A DNA stretch of 64,000 bases from Smallanthus sonchifolius (GCA_023525975.1 CM042029.1:79900849-79964848); one strand, 5' to 3'; positions 11,860 to 24,594 are shown, numbered from the stretch's first letter. Numbers and translations are program-made. The notes: a model not told the origin generated them from the letters alone.

Positions 11860-13014
11860 TACCTAGCAAGAGAGATGGTAGAAAGAAATGTTGTAAGTAA
11901 GTTGGTTAAATATATTCAAAAGTTCTTATACATAATACTGAGTTATCACAGTAATATTTTCAAAAATAGTTTTAACTAGAAGTTGATGGGCTAACGAGGA
12001 AAATTCCCAGAAGAAAGGGGTGTTCACAAGGGCTCACTTAAGTACCCTATTTCCCTAGCCAGAACTTCCTCATGGGCCTACAACTTCTCTCAGTTGTTGT
12101 CACCGATGTTTGGGTTTATGGTACTATGTCAATGTTCATTGTGGGCTTAGAGTCTTTTAAATGTGGAGTTTGTTTATTTTCCAGTAGGCTTCTTCTCTTG
12201 CGGGAAAGCGATCAGGTTACTAATTACTTTGTTAATGTACTTTAGGTTTAAAAGACGTTAAGTTTTGTTTACAAGAAACGGTGATGTGTAAGTTTTAAGG
12301 ACGTATGAAGGTTTTGAGATTAAAAGTGTAACAAAGTTTTTGAGTTAGTCATAAAATTAAGTTTGCTTGAGTGACGAAAAATGAAATGAGACACAAGGGT
12401 TTCCCCTTATGTGCCAGGTTTATAAAATAATGAAGTTTGTAAAAGGACTTGTAGGATAATACATGGTTTAAATGTGTTGGTGTTACAAGAATCATGAAGT
12501 TTAAGGATGTATGAACACTTTGAGATGTATAAAAGTGTCGCAAAAGTTTGAGTGAGTTATCTAGAGTAGTTTGGTTGAGTGATGAAAATGAGATGAAATA
12601 CAAGGGTTTCCCCTTAAGTGTTATGTTCATAAAATAAGGAAGTTTATAGGAGAATTTGTAGAGTAATACATAATTTTAAGGGTTGTATTACAACGATCAC
12701 GAAGTTTATTGGGTAGTATCTATAAATATAAGTTTATGTATGTAGTTTTTAAGTATAATCTCGTAAGAATTTCTCCTTGAAGGTAACTCCTTCAGGTCAT
12801 GACAAGTAAGCATGCTGTCATGTGACAAGACGAGACTTAAGAATCATAGATAAAGGTTACAGAGGAAAGTTTTTGAATCATGAATTTATGAAGCGTAAAG
12901 CATTTAAGGTGGCACTCATTTAGTGCGTATCACTAAGTGAGTATCTTGACATATCAAGAGAAATTTGAGCTCACTAATGTTTAGAGAAGTCGTGCATTCC
13001 TATAAGTGGATACT

Positions 13015-13140
13015 CATCCCAAGAATTCCCAGGAAAGCATACGGGTCCAACGGTTGATTTGGATTTATACGAAATGCTTTCCTTGACAGAATTTCCCAGA
13101 ATACAGGTATCCACCCTTCCGGTCCGCACAAGTTCTCACA
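13015..13140. other. Conserved leader block between PBS and ORF (element 1)
   Basis: 'actcatcccaagaattcccagg', 'aaagcatacgggtcc', 'ggttgatttggatttatacg' (in parts) and 'aaatgctttcct...ggaatacaggt' align closely with 34645-34765 in element 2. It lies in the untranslated leader, where packaging or dimerisation signals of LTR elements usually lie. Confidence 0.6.
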
Positions 13141-13393
13141 CATTATCTAGAACTTAAATATTCTTGACGAGAGTTTAGTGGTGGATTAGGCTTGAAGCCT
13201 AAGAATGTGTCCTCGATGTAGTAGCCTCTTGTAGTCCGTAGGTAAGTAGAAACGTAGAATCTCCAAGCGTTCACGTATAAGATTTAAGAATAGAATGAGG
13301 AGAGAATTCCTAGTAAAGGACATGAGATAACTCATGTTTGGGTCTCCTAAGTTATAGTCTAGGTCATGTGTCTAATAACCTAATTCCCTATAA

Positions 13394-13410
13394 CCATGGC
13401 TCTGATACCA
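13394..13410 (-). other. Primer binding site of element 1 (initiator tRNA-Met)
   Basis: The minus strand reads TGGTATCAGAGCCATGG, three bases inside the 5' LTR. TGGTATCAGAGC is the standard plant PBS complementary to initiator tRNA-Met. Confidence 0.9.
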
Positions 13411-13413
13411 ATC

Positions 13414-16400
13414 TGTCACACCCCAACCGACGGCGGATTATATGTCGGGGTGGACGCGGTTGTTCAATAGCACAAGGTTAACTATTAAAGTTTAGATAGT
13501 TCATTAATGAATAATTTAAGATTCAATACAAGGAAGAATAATACAAATACAATATTTAACTTGAGTAGTCTAGGTCCAAAGCGTCCTATGTGATCACGAA
13601 TAAGTCTCATGATGTAAACCTGAAACATGTGAAAGAATCTGTCAACTACAAAATAGTTGGTGAGATACAAAGGTTTTGACACAGTTTAACAAGTATTTGA
13701 GAAAAATTTACAATTCACTATGATTCATGCATTCTATAATGTAAGTATGAGAACAAGTATCTTAAACATTGTGCACTTCAAACCTCCAACCAAGTTTAGG
13801 CATAACCCGCAGGTTACCCTTATAAGTCTCAAGTTTAAAGTTTAATGTAGTAACAAACACTAAGGGCTCCCCCCGAAGGGGTCAATAAATCAAGGTGGAT
13901 TGGTCAAATACAATAGATCTATCATTGTTACTATCGGCTTGATCAAAGCTAATGAATGTGCTAGTTTTAAGTTTAATCTAAGCATAAAAGTCTCAAGTTT
14001 AACATAAGAATAAACACGTAGTCATAGTTGTACAAGAATTGTATAAGTTTAAGAATTGTGAACATGTTTCACCCCAAAAGCATAAAAGGAAAAGGGGCTA
14101 AGTATACTCACTTGGATTGATGAAAGAGTATCCGACAAGGTTTAAGTGTTGCAAGACTTTGAGGGAGAGTATCCTCACAACGAGCCTAAGAATACAAGTC
14201 TAAAGTTTCAAGTTTTGATTCTATACGTCTAGGACAAGAATTCTAAGATCTCGGGATTTGACTAGGGTTCCAAATGGATGATGGAATGATTGTATTTATA
14301 AAGTTTAAATTAGGTTTTAAATACGGTTTTGAATAAATCATACAAGGCTTGGATTTCAAAGTTTAATAAGTTAATAATTATTGTTTAAAATAATTATTCA
14401 AGATAAGGATTAAAGATAAATAATAATTATTTCAAAAGTAAAATAATTATTAAATACAAAGTATTTAAATGCTAAATAGTGATTAAGGGTTAATAGTAAT
14501 TATTTAAAGAGTATATAATTATTAAGGATAAATAATTATCTATAAGAATAAGTAATATAAATCGTTTAGGTTTTTATTAAAGTTTCAACTATTAAACATT
14601 TATTTTACACATTAACTTGTAAATGAATAATGTTTATAAGTTTAAATGGATATCAAGTACCTATAAGTTTATAAAAAAAAATAGAATTTATTATAAAGTT
14701 TATGTTTTAATTATATGTTTATAAATGTTTCCAATGTGTAAATAAAATTATAAGTTTTTATAAATGTCTTAAATAAGTATCTTATAAGTTTATAAAGTTT
14801 CTTTCAATTTGCAAGTTTATAAGTATTTAATACAAGTTTATAAATGTTAAAGTTTCTAAGTTTATAATTATATTGGAAACAAATAAAATATATTTATTTC
14901 TCTTGTTTATATAACCAAATAGGTTTATATAATTTTGTAGAGTGTATAAATTTATAAATTCATAAATTTATAAACTTTTCTGATTATAAAAGTTTAGATT
15001 TAAGAATGAATAAATAAGTTAATGTTTTTTTTTTAAATAACTTCATTATTTAGTCTATTTAAAGTTTCTGATGAAAGTATACGTTTTATAAATTTTAGAA
15101 TTATTTTTATAGTTTTTAAGGATTAAAAACTATTAATAAGGATTAATTAATCTAAATTTTTTTTATTATAATATAATCTTTAACTAAGTTTAATTAGTTA
15201 AAAATAGTTTCCGAAGATAAAAGTAGGATTAAAAATCGTTTTTAAGTTTATAAAGATTTAACAGATTTTATAAAAATTATTAAAGTATTTAAAACTGATT
15301 GAAAAAGCAAAAAAAATGAAATGGGCAAAACCGGTTTACCCAGGCTTGAACCCGGGTCACTGACCGGGTCGAGGTACACACACACTAACCGCCCGACTAC
15401 GGGTCTCGTTAGTGCAATACACGGACAAAGAAATTGATAAACAGGTTCCCAAATCAACCCAGATTCCCTTATGAACCCTAGATCAAGAATCCTTAAGTAC
15501 GACCCGATTAACCCTCTGTTTATGCAAATTGACAGAGGGTTATTGATCATTGGCTGAAAACGAAGGGAATGGCCATGAGTATTACCTGAATTGATATCGA
15601 AATGAGGACGAACGGGTTCAAGCTTCAGAACGGCTGTCCACGAGACTAAATCGGCAATTGCAGGTATGATACGACGAAATTGAGAGTTTAGGAAGATTGA
15701 GGGTGATGTTGTTAAGGGGTTTCGATGGGTATTTATAGCCGATTTCACGATTTAATGCCGGATTAGGTGGGAGTTGGTGGTTGAACGGGACGAATATTAA
15801 ATTCGAATTCGCGGTCATTATGGTTGAAATTGGGTAGCGGGAGGCATTGGGTTACGGTCGCACGCTCGAGGCGACGCCCGAGGTGCACCGTATTTGGACG
15901 GAATTGCGATTTTGGCTAAAACGGGTTCCAAATCGGTTGAAACGGGATTCGAACTTGGAATCGGTTTCTGGGTTGGGAGTTTGGTGAATATGCCCAAATG
16001 GTCCCTGAGGTTTCCAGTTTTTATTATTTTATGTAAAGAGTTAGGATTTAGTTTAAAACAAGTTTCAGAACTAACAGTTTTGGTCCCTGGATTTTTATAA
16101 ATAATATGTTTTATTTATATAAAATCCAAATAAGTTTTAGAAGTTCTATTATTTTAATTCTATAAAATAATTTATGAAATTAGTTTATGAATTTTAGTAT
16201 TTAGAATAAGTTTATAAATGTAATTATAAACTTATAAGGTTTTAAGGTTTTAAATACATTTATAACCTATATTTTTAAACATATATGTATATATATATTT
16301 CTAGTATAACCGTTTTCTTTCTAAACTATATACCAAATAAATTTTATAAGAAAAAAAATAGATTTTAAATAAGTTTTCAAGATTTAAATTTATATTATGC

Positions 16401-16444
16401 GTAAAGGTTTAGGATAAGGATATCGAAAAATCCAGGACATTACA
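13414..16444 (-). repeat. 5' LTR of element 1
   Basis: The near-identical partner of 5765-8783. It lies next to the PBS and so is the 5' LTR for the minus-strand transcript. The tRNA-like segment is repeated at 15333-15412, and the TATA box at 15730-15737. Confidence 0.93.
15730..15737 (-). promoter_or_regulatory. TATA box in the 5' LTR of element 1
   Basis: TATAAATA on the minus strand. This copy would drive the genomic transcript toward the PBS and the accessory ORF. Confidence 0.55.
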
Positions 16445-17336
16445 ACGAGGCCATTGCTAGTTTGGCTCGGTTTTCCGACAGTTTGCAGATGTCCACGTCA
16501 TATAAAATCTAATAATGTTAAGTTTTTTTAACGGGGGTTCAATGTAAGAAAATAGTTTGAAAGTATGGACTAGTGATAAGAATATTATCAGTTGAGATTA
16601 TTATTTGCCAATTGGTAAAATATGAGATTATTAAAATCCAATAATCCTATTATTTTTAGCTAAATATTGAATTATTCTACCTTCTTCAATTTCATTAAAC
16701 TTAAGGAGAAGTGTCGGTGGGAAATGCCACCAAACACTTCTCCTCCCTCAACTTTGATGGAATGACAAAACTCACCATCACTTTGTAAAATATCACTTTG
16801 ACACTTCAAATTTCTAAATTTTCGAGTTTACCTCCTGTAGTATATAAAAGTTGATTCTTCCTAAATAACTCTCATTCATTAATTTTTTTTTCTTGACGTC
16901 CCGGCATAAATTTTATAAAAAACGGAGTTGTATTCAAAATATGGTATTTGTTTAGGCTTCTTGGGTTATATCGACCGATGGTAACGTGGACCGATGGTAA
17001 CGTGCTTTTACTTTGAATAATAAGACCGAAACTGACTGAAAAATATTTATACTGTTATATAACTGTCGTTTATCTATGTTTCGATCTCCATAACCGAGTC
17101 GCTTATACGTTTCTTCTATGTACATTACCATGTTTTTTTATTTTTAGTCACGTTAATAATACCGCCTCAACCGTTTAAGGTCCGCCTCCTATCACGAAAC
17201 ACAAGGTCCTCCCGCCACGAAACCAGGGCTAATTTTCTCGTTCTTTATTCAATCACCACATCAAAGGTACGGAAATTTTACTTTTATTACATTTATGCTG
17301 ATATATTTTATTATTATTTGATTTTTTATGTATTAA
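16445..17336. other. Unassigned DNA with one strong hairpin
   Basis: A perfect stem at 16705-16743 (GGAGAAGTGT / ACACTTCTCC, with an inner GGTGG / CCACC) is the main structure. The segment 16890-17230 shares phrases ('gcgtcccggcataaattttat'-like, 'tagtcacgtta', 'gcctcaaccgtttaaggtccgcc') with 18180-18500, so both are probably pieces of one transposon family. No gene was seen. Confidence 0.4.
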
Positions 17337-17830
17337 TCTTACTACTCTAATAAATGAAAATCTATTCAGGACATATGTCACTATCTGGTTACTCCTCATC
17401 TTTATTTTCCCGCCTCTCTCTTCTATTAAATATTAGATTTTCTATTTCTCCCTCCTATTAAATAATAATCTTTATATTAATAAATCTAATTACGGATAGT
17501 TATTATTTAATTATAAATAGTTATTATATCATCAATCAAATGAGCTTAATATGAACTAACATTTATCAATTAAATAAAAAAATTAATACTCAGATGAAAA
17601 AAAATGTTTTAAAAACTAACTTAACAGACCTTATAACTGTCATGGCAAATTACATTTTTTAAAAACATATTTTGACAAATGTGTTTGTTAACAAATTACA
17701 TTATATTTTATTCAACCAATGTAATATAAACCGGTGTATTACACGGGTTTTTAAAAATATAAAATTTTTATTACTAAATATATAACATTTTATTTATTTA
17801 ACCTGTGTAATACACGAGATTTTAACCTAG
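17337..17830 (+). mobile_element. Non-autonomous Helitron, 494 bp
   Basis: The 5' end is TCTTACTACTCTAATAAATG preceded by A. The 3' end is a hairpin around CCTGTGTAATACACGAG followed by ATTTTAACCTAG and then T, so it sits precisely between A and T as Helitrons do. A second, similar hairpin lies at about 17735. The interior 'cccgcctctctcttctattaaat' is shared with the Helitrons at 37.5-38.0 kb and 53.3-53.75 kb. Confidence 0.75.
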
Positions 17831-18676
17831 TTGGTTATATATTTGGCGTTTGAGGGATTATGATTTTGTACAAGATAACTAGATGAAAATAAAATGACCT
17901 AAAAGCTATTCTTTTTCTTCTTTTTCTTATAAAAAATTGGTAATTTTTCAACATCTTGTTTTTTCATTGTCACAAATGTGGTAATTCATAATAACTCAAA
18001 TAGCAATGTCGGCGTCGAATGAAATTTTTTCCTTTTTTTTTCTTTCTTTTTTTTCCATATTTCATATGCACCCCCTTATTTTCATATTTTTAAATAATAA
18101 CCCTTAACTTTCTAAAAACCTAAATATACCTCTACAAATAAATTATTTGTTTTTGTGTTTAATATTTTTTTCTTTGCGTCCCTGTATAAATTTTGTTTTA
18201 CTCATTTTGTTTAAAAAAAAATTATTTGCGTCCCGGTATAAATTTTGTTTTACTTATTTATATATGTCTTACCACAACTCCCGTGAAGTTTGTAAAATAT
18301 AAAAATTATGTGTATTCCCCAACGTCACGTCACATCACATGTCACCTATCTATTGGTCCATAATTTTTTTTGGTTTTTTCCTTTGTTTTTTTAACATTTA
18401 TTTTTATTGGGTTAATCAAGTCGTCGTAACTTTATACATTTTTTTATGTAGTTAATAATTTTTTTTGTGCTTAGTCACGTTAGTCACTGCCTCAATTGTT
18501 TAAGGTCCACTTCCCGTCGGAGAGCGCGGGGTGCTAAAGTCACCGCATTTAACAACGTTAGTGTCACAGTCGCACCACGTGTAGCGAGAATCACAAGCGT
18601 GCAAATTTAATTATGTAATTAACCACGTTAATATCACTGTACGAACCCACCGTAACACGCGGGTCATAATTTCTAG
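17831..18676 (+). mobile_element. 3' end of an older Helitron-like element
   Basis: CCCACCGTAACACGCGGGT (hairpin) followed by CATAATTTCTAG and T at 18677 is a Helitron 3' terminus. No 5' end was identified. Internal repeats 'gcgtcc-ggtataaattttgttttac' occur twice near 18176 and 18226. Confidence 0.5.
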
Positions 18677-21310
18677 TTACTACCCATTTGCTTACAAACA
18701 TGACATGTGGGTATTTATTCCTTCGTTATTCTCATGTAATCTTGCCAAGACTAAATTTAAATTCTACTAGTTAAATTGATGGGTTAGGTTAAATGTATAG
18801 ATGTGTTTGCTACTGTTGGGAAAGATCCACTTTCTTTTCTACCCTATAGTATAACGAAGGTTGAGTTATATATGCATATATGGTTGTTGTCGTATTATGC
18901 AAGAGCAAAGACATATTACGCATGATATGGATTGGTCATATGTTGCAAACTGCATGAAGTTTGCTACATATCTAATGCGTAGCACGTCTTTGCACATGCG
19001 TAGTACAAATAACAATGGTCCCATATTCATATTCAGAGTTTTAAGTGGAGTAGTCTGCTAAAAGGCTATTATTTGAAATTGACAAGATTATATTTATATT
19101 CATATAGTATCTAAACCTGAATATGCGTTGAGGGTTTTGAAAGGGATAAATGCAACACGTTTTCATCCAACTCATTAAGATAATAAATCAACCCGATAAA
19201 ATCACATTCGAAACCAAAATAGTTCGAGGAAATTGACCTCAAAATCATACGAACAAATCTAAAATCACTTCCAAAAACCAAAATACTTCAATGACGTGAC
19301 TCAATCTTATTTTATTATGCGATCGACCCGATCCGATCCAAATTATAAATCCATGCACCAAAAATTAGTTACTCCATAGCGAAAAAACTCATGGCTCTGC
19401 CACTGATCACAACCACCACCACTACTGTCATCATAGCCTGCAACTATTGTCACCTTGCACTACCGCCTCTGCCCTCCGTCACACTAGGCTCCATAAAACA
19501 AATATAATAGGTCCCATTTTGATACTTTTTTTCTTCTAAAAAAACCCGTTTCAAACCAAACCCATTTTGTTCGAACATGTTTTGATTGGATCCCAATGGA
19601 CAATTTTTTAAAAAGACCCGTTATGAACCAAAAACTTGTTAGTTGTCCCGTCTGTTTGTCATGCTTACTTTTACTCCACACTTGTTGACTAGATACCGAA
19701 TGAACATAATTATAAAACACTAACTTTTTTATAATTTGATGGATCGGTTTTGATAATCTTCTAACAGTTTTAATGAAACACGCATAAAACTATTATATAA
19801 ACGAGTTCTTTCTAAAAGTAACAAGTTATTAGGAATAAACTATGGTCACAAATGAAATTATGCAGAAAAATAGAAAAGTCATGTCATGTACGATGCTTTT
19901 GACTTGAGATTAGTTGGGACGTAATGTTTCTTGATGATGCTTTTTGGATTTTAGAAATAAGATTTTAATAATAATTATTGCCCAATTTAGAAAGCGTCTC
20001 TTTCTTGTAACTAATAATCCTAATTGAGTGTACGCAAGCTCAAAATCTATGAACATAAAACCTCTATGGATGCCTACAACTTGCTCTTTATGGCAATCAT
20101 AACTTTATGTCAAAGAAATTAATGTAATTAAATTACAATTTATGGGTTACTAATATAGGGTCCGGTCATTGTACAAAGGGCTTTTAGCGTACGAAGATAC
20201 CAACATGCGACACGTGTTCAGTGGGCGAGGAGTAAATGCGTTCACGTCATAATAATAACGATGTGTAAAATGATAAAGAACGCATTTTTAAAAAAACTTT
20301 AACTTAATGTATATCCAAACCTGCTAAATATCATATATAAATCCAAAACAAAAATTAAATATCAAATATATACTTCTCTAAAAAGCTTAACTTAATCACA
20401 AGTTTACCCTTCTCAAATATACTGTCATTTTAACCATTTTCTACTCTTTTCAATTAATCTATGATTCATCCCTATGGTATTGCGCTGTTCATTTCCAATT
20501 CGTCAGTAGCTTCATCTAATTCATCCGCTTTGCTTCATCCAAATCATCCGTTATTGTAGTTTCGTCCAATTCCGTTTAAAGACGAGTATTGTTTTATTTA
20601 CTATACAGTAGTGATTCTTAAGAAAAACAATGAAAGTTGATTGTTTTGACCTATTTTGATTTATTGTTTGAGAAATAATCACGATGTTAATCAGTTTATC
20701 ACCAATTCATGTGCACAAAAATTTTATTGTTGGTAAAATAAACAGAAGAATATTAGCATTTTATGCTTCTAGCATTTGTTTTAAGTTTTTATTTCATTCA
20801 TAATTTTAAATTTATCCTTTCTAATATATACTAAATATTAAACGTAAATCATTGTAAAAGTTAGAAAATTTTTGCTCAAAGTTTGTGTAAAAAAGAAAAT
20901 CAAAGTACTAAAAATCACATAAGAAAAAGGAAAAGAGTAGAAAAACGAAAAAAAAAAATATGATTCTATTTAGTAAGATATATTAAAATGAGTAGATATG
21001 TTATTTAAGTATTAGAGGATAATCTATTTGATATTTAAAGAAACTTAAAAGGGTAAAATAGTCACATTATGAATTATATTTAATAAAATATATTAAAATA
21101 GATAAATACGAAGTTTTAACTACTAGAAAGAGATATATTTGATATTTAAAATTTGATTTAAATATATATGATATTTATCAAGTTTGTATGGATATATATG
21201 AAATTTTCGAATAATATTATAATATAGTTGACACATAAACGTGAAGCAATGTCTAGTTTTTACAAGCAAGGTTAGGATAAAGATAATACTTCAAAGGCAT
21301 ATTCCGTTGT
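18677..21310. other. Intergenic DNA upstream of the RNase gene
   Basis: AT-rich sequence with only short open frames. No RNA gene, transposon end or repeat was recognised apart from simple A/T runs. Confidence 0.5.
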
Positions 21311-21314
21311 GTGT

Positions 21315-21323
21315 GTATATATA
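21315..21323 (+). promoter_or_regulatory. TATA-box candidate of the RNase T2 gene
   Basis: GTATATATA lies about 70 bp upstream of the start codon, giving a plausible transcription start near 21345 and a 5' leader of about 45 nt. With that start, the short upstream ATG at 21327 would be excluded from the mRNA. Confidence 0.45.
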
Positions 21324-21391
21324 CACATGAACAAGCAACATGTCTTGTACATCTAAACCTGCTTTCAACACAACTAAATCTAGAGAAAACG

Positions 21392-22949
21392 ATGACGTTT
21401 AATGGGAGGACATTGTTGGTCACACAAAGTGTTGCAATTCTAACTGTCGCTAAAGACTTCGATTTCTTTTACTTTGTTCAACAGGTTTGTTTTTAATTCT
21501 TCCAAGCACATACATGGTTAATCACTTAATTGGTTACTTTTGATATCTTAAACCGTCACGAAAAAGGTTGTTATTATTAAAAACCTTTTAGCGACGCCTT
21601 ACATGTCGCTATCGCTAATGCCGGCTGCGTTTGTTGAACCGTAGTGGCCAGGATCATACTGTGACTCAAGGCGAGGTTGCTGCTACCCGAAAACCGGGAA
21701 GCCAGCCGAAGATTTCAGCATCCACGGGCTTTGGCCTAATTATGTTGATGGCTCGTATCCATCTAACTGTGACTCCTCCAACCCGTTTGATGACTCAAAG
21801 GTACTGAACTCTGAACTCAAAATAAATAAAAAAATTTAATAATAATTAATGTGATGTTATTAGATATAACAAATACGACATGTACATGTGTATAAATAGG
21901 TTTCAAATCTTGAAAGTGTGTTACAAGAGGATTGGCCAACACTTGCGTGCCCGAGTGGCGACGGCTTGAAGTTTTGGCGTCACGAATGGGAAAAACATGG
22001 TACTTGTGCGGAGTCTATTTTCGATGAGCGGGGTTACTTTGAGGCCGCGCTTTCTCTTAAGAAAAAAGCGAATCTTCTCCATGCTCTCGAGAATGCAGGT
22101 ATGACTTTTTATAGAAAAAGTACAATCGTATCGTGAATAAAGGGAATATCACAAAAATAAACAAGTTAACCAATAAAATTATTAAAAAAATATATTGACT
22201 AAATTGAACCTTCTCATAAGAATCGACTTTTTTCATCAAAACAATTACACATGGCGTATTTGAGTATAACGAATGAAATTTACGCCTATAAGGTGGACGA
22301 ATCAGATCATAACACATGTCCTCATTGAGTGAAAATTACGCTTGATGATGACTAATTGGGTGAAATTTACTTAGGTGAAAATTACTTACAGTGACTAATT
22401 GGGCGAAAATCACGGCTCATGTTGACCTAGACTGTAATTTTCGTCCAGAGCCACCGTCACACGTAAACCAATAAGAATATGTGTTGTTGACCTAGACTGT
22501 AATTTTCGTCCAGAGCCACCGTCACACGTAAACCCATGAGAATATGTGTCGTGATCTGATCTATACATATCATAGGTGTAAATTTTGCTTATTGTGTCGA
22601 AAGATGTCATGTGTAATTATTTATTAGTTGAAAAGGTTGATATTTATGATTGTAAGTAATTTAAACCAATATGGTATTCAATTTGAGTGTAGGAATTAGG
22701 CCTGCTGATGGGAAATTTCACACAATGGGCCAAATCAAAGATGCAATTACAAAGGCTGTGGGTTATGAACCTTTTATAGAGTGTAATGTGGATTCCTCAG
22801 GGTACCACCAATTATACCAAGTGTACCAGTGTGTCGATGCATCCGCTTCTAATTTCATAAAATGCCCGGTTTATCCTCACGGACGACCCTGCGGGACTGA
22901 AGTTGAATTTCCTTCGTTTTCATCTGCTTCGAGTCGTGATGAACTCTAG
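21392..22949 (+). CDS. S-like RNase T2 (spliced, 4 exons), C-terminal RDEL
   Basis: Exons 21392-21484, 21645-21800, 21900-22098 and 22693-22949 join in frame at GT/AG borders to give 234 residues, the usual size for plant RNase T2. Residues ~7-20 are a short hydrophobic signal-peptide-like stretch, followed by KDFDFFYFVQQWPGSYC, the classic mature N-terminus. Both catalytic motifs are intact: FSIHGLWP (first catalytic His) and HEWEKHGTC (Glu/Lys/His). Cysteines are placed as in S-like RNases (GCC, NCD, ACP, GTC, ECN, QCV, KCP, PCG). The family cleaves single-stranded RNA with 2',3'-cyclic phosphate products in the secretory pathway, vacuole or apoplast, commonly under phosphate starvation, senescence or wounding. 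The protein ends SSRDEL, an ER-retrieval-like tetrapeptide; the tomato family member RNase LX is known for a C-terminal HDEF. The absence of a pollen S-locus context argues for S-like rather than S-RNase. Confidence 0.92.
22421..22549. repeat. Tandem duplication (65-66 bp) in RNase intron 3
   Basis: 'ttgacctagactgtaatttt' starts at 22422 and again at 22487; the two units differ at only a few positions. The unit is intronic, so the protein is unaffected. Confidence 0.85.
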
Positions 22950-23299
22950 ATTCCTTCTAATCATTTCTTTATTGGATAATTTAAATTTCCTTATAAATTT
23001 GATGACTGATTGTGATATATTTCAAGATGAATAAGTTTTAATTTCAAGTTTTGAGAATATAATATAGTTATAAAAAAATAAATAAATAGATATATGAGTT
23101 GGATAATATAATCAAGTGATTGGGCTAGGCTACTTTACTTTTAACTGACCTGAAAACTTATTAGTTTATTAGGTATTAACTGGGCCAGTCCAGCCAGCCT
23201 TGAGTGTGACATTTGTGTGATCCAGATCCAGATCACAGTCCACTACAAGTCTGAAAATATTGTCTCATCACAATTCACAATGACACAATCCGGTTCAAC
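22950..23299. other. RNase 3' flank
   Basis: AT-rich sequence that should include the 3' UTR; an AATAAA-type signal is not distinct. Nothing else was recognised. Confidence 0.4.
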
Positions 23300-23602
23300 T
23301 AGAGGTGCACAAATCAGGTTCAAACCCTTACCGTCCTGAACCGGGTCAGGTCGGGTTGTGGTCAACGGAATTGAAACAGGGTTTTAATTGAACCCAGGTC
23401 AGGTTCTGGTTGGGTTTTGACCGGGTTGAAACCGGTTTTTGATGGGTTTGACCGGTTTAGTCGGGTCGGGTTGAACCCGAGTTCAAACCAGATTGAATCG
23501 AAAAAAAGATAATCCGGTTTAGAACAGGCGGGTTTTATCAAGTTGGAACCGGGTTGGCTTTGTTTCGGGTTGAGCCCGAGCCGGGTTGGATATGCACCTC
23601 TA
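23300..23602. mobile_element. hAT-type MITE, 303 bp
   Basis: Perfect 10-bp terminal inverted repeats TAGAGGTGCA / TGCACCTCTA, flanked by a perfect 8-bp target duplication GGTTCAAC (23292-23299 and 23603-23610). The 8-bp TSD and TAGNGGTGCA end fit hAT elements. The interior is dense in GGGTT/AACCC/CCGGTT motifs and has no coding capacity. Confidence 0.9.
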
Positions 23603-24594
23603 GGTTCAACACATGACCAGGGTGGGTCCCACATTACTATATCCATAAATAAATTCACATGAAAAAACTAAATTATTTTAATCTATATTTGATACCAATT
23701 TGTAATTAGGGTTATATTTGGCCCGTCATCAACTCGAGCCAATTCGTGGCTTGATAAGTAGACTTGCTTTTTAGTTTTAAGGATTTGTTGTTTTTTAAAA
23801 GATTCAATAACAAGTTCCCAACGAACTTAAATTATACGAGTCTAAAAAAAAGAACTATTATTATATAAGTAAATAAGCTAATTTATATAAGTCAATGAGC
23901 GAGTTATTTTTTTAGTCAAATCAGCTCAAGTTTTTATAAGGACGCTAGAACTCAGTTGTCACGTGTATACAATCCAAAGAGCTACAACCAAATTAGCTAT
24001 TAGCTTGAGTTGTAAAACGATCCAAAGAGCTATAACCAAATTATTAGCTTGAGTTGTAACAAACAATTTATATGAGCCGATAAGTGAGCCGAGTCACGAG
24101 TTATTTGAAGAGTCTTTGTTTAGTGACTCATTGAACATGAGTTTAGAAGAGGAAAGTGAAATGGAAGTTTAAGGGGTTTCTTGTAATATGCTTGGAAGAT
24201 TAGGGGGTTGGTAAAAAAAAGTTTTGGGTCACCTTTTTCTTTTTCATGTAGTGATGAAGCAAAGAATAAAGCACAATAGAGGCAAATGATTGATTTTCTT
24301 TTTGAAAAATCAACACTATTGTATAGGTACAACTTTATATGCATGATTTACACATCATTATAAAATAAGGTTTTTTTTTTATCATATTTAATGTACAACT
24401 ATTTAAAAAGTTGGGTACAACTATCATATGCATGAAACAAATGATGTGTCACCAAAAATAAAATACATATTTATTTACTTTTTTAAATGGATTTATACTA
24501 TATGATATGATATTGCTAAAGACATACATATATAGCACAAACCTTTCATCCATCACCAATATCACAAAAGACCACCAAAAGTTTCTGCATAACT
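23603..24594. other. Intergenic DNA between the MITE and the MYB-CC gene
   Basis: AT-rich. It includes an imperfect local duplication near 23975-24060 ('atccaaagagctacaaccaaatta', in parts). The right part should contain the MYB-CC 3' UTR. No gene was seen. Confidence 0.4.

Larger units (their letters stand above)
5765..16444 (-). mobile_element. Complete non-autonomous LTR retrotransposon 1 (LARD-like)
   Basis: Two direct repeats of about 3.0 kb, each TG...CA (plus strand TGTCACACC...GACATTACA), flank 4,630 bp of internal DNA. Perfect 5-bp target duplications ACGAG lie at 5760-5764 and 16445-16449. The orientation is minus: next to the 13.4-kb LTR the minus strand reads TGGTATCAGAGCC, complementary to the 3' end of initiator tRNA-Met, and next to the 5.8-kb LTR it reads a purine tract AAAGTAGGGGAGAC. 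No gag, protease, RT, RNase H or integrase was recognised, so mobility must have come from a partner. The two LTRs differ only by scattered substitutions and small indels (for example an ~18-bp indel near 8560/16200), indicating a fairly recent insertion. One intact ORF is present. Confidence 0.93.

Noticed and set aside
18861..19061. 66-codon plus-strand frame
   Set aside because: No similarity, no splice or promoter context, ordinary length for chance open frames in such AT-rich DNA.
21327..21356. Nine-codon upstream ORF before the RNase start
   Set aside because: With the TATA candidate at 21315 the transcript would start about 20 nt after this ATG, so it is probably not in the mRNA.
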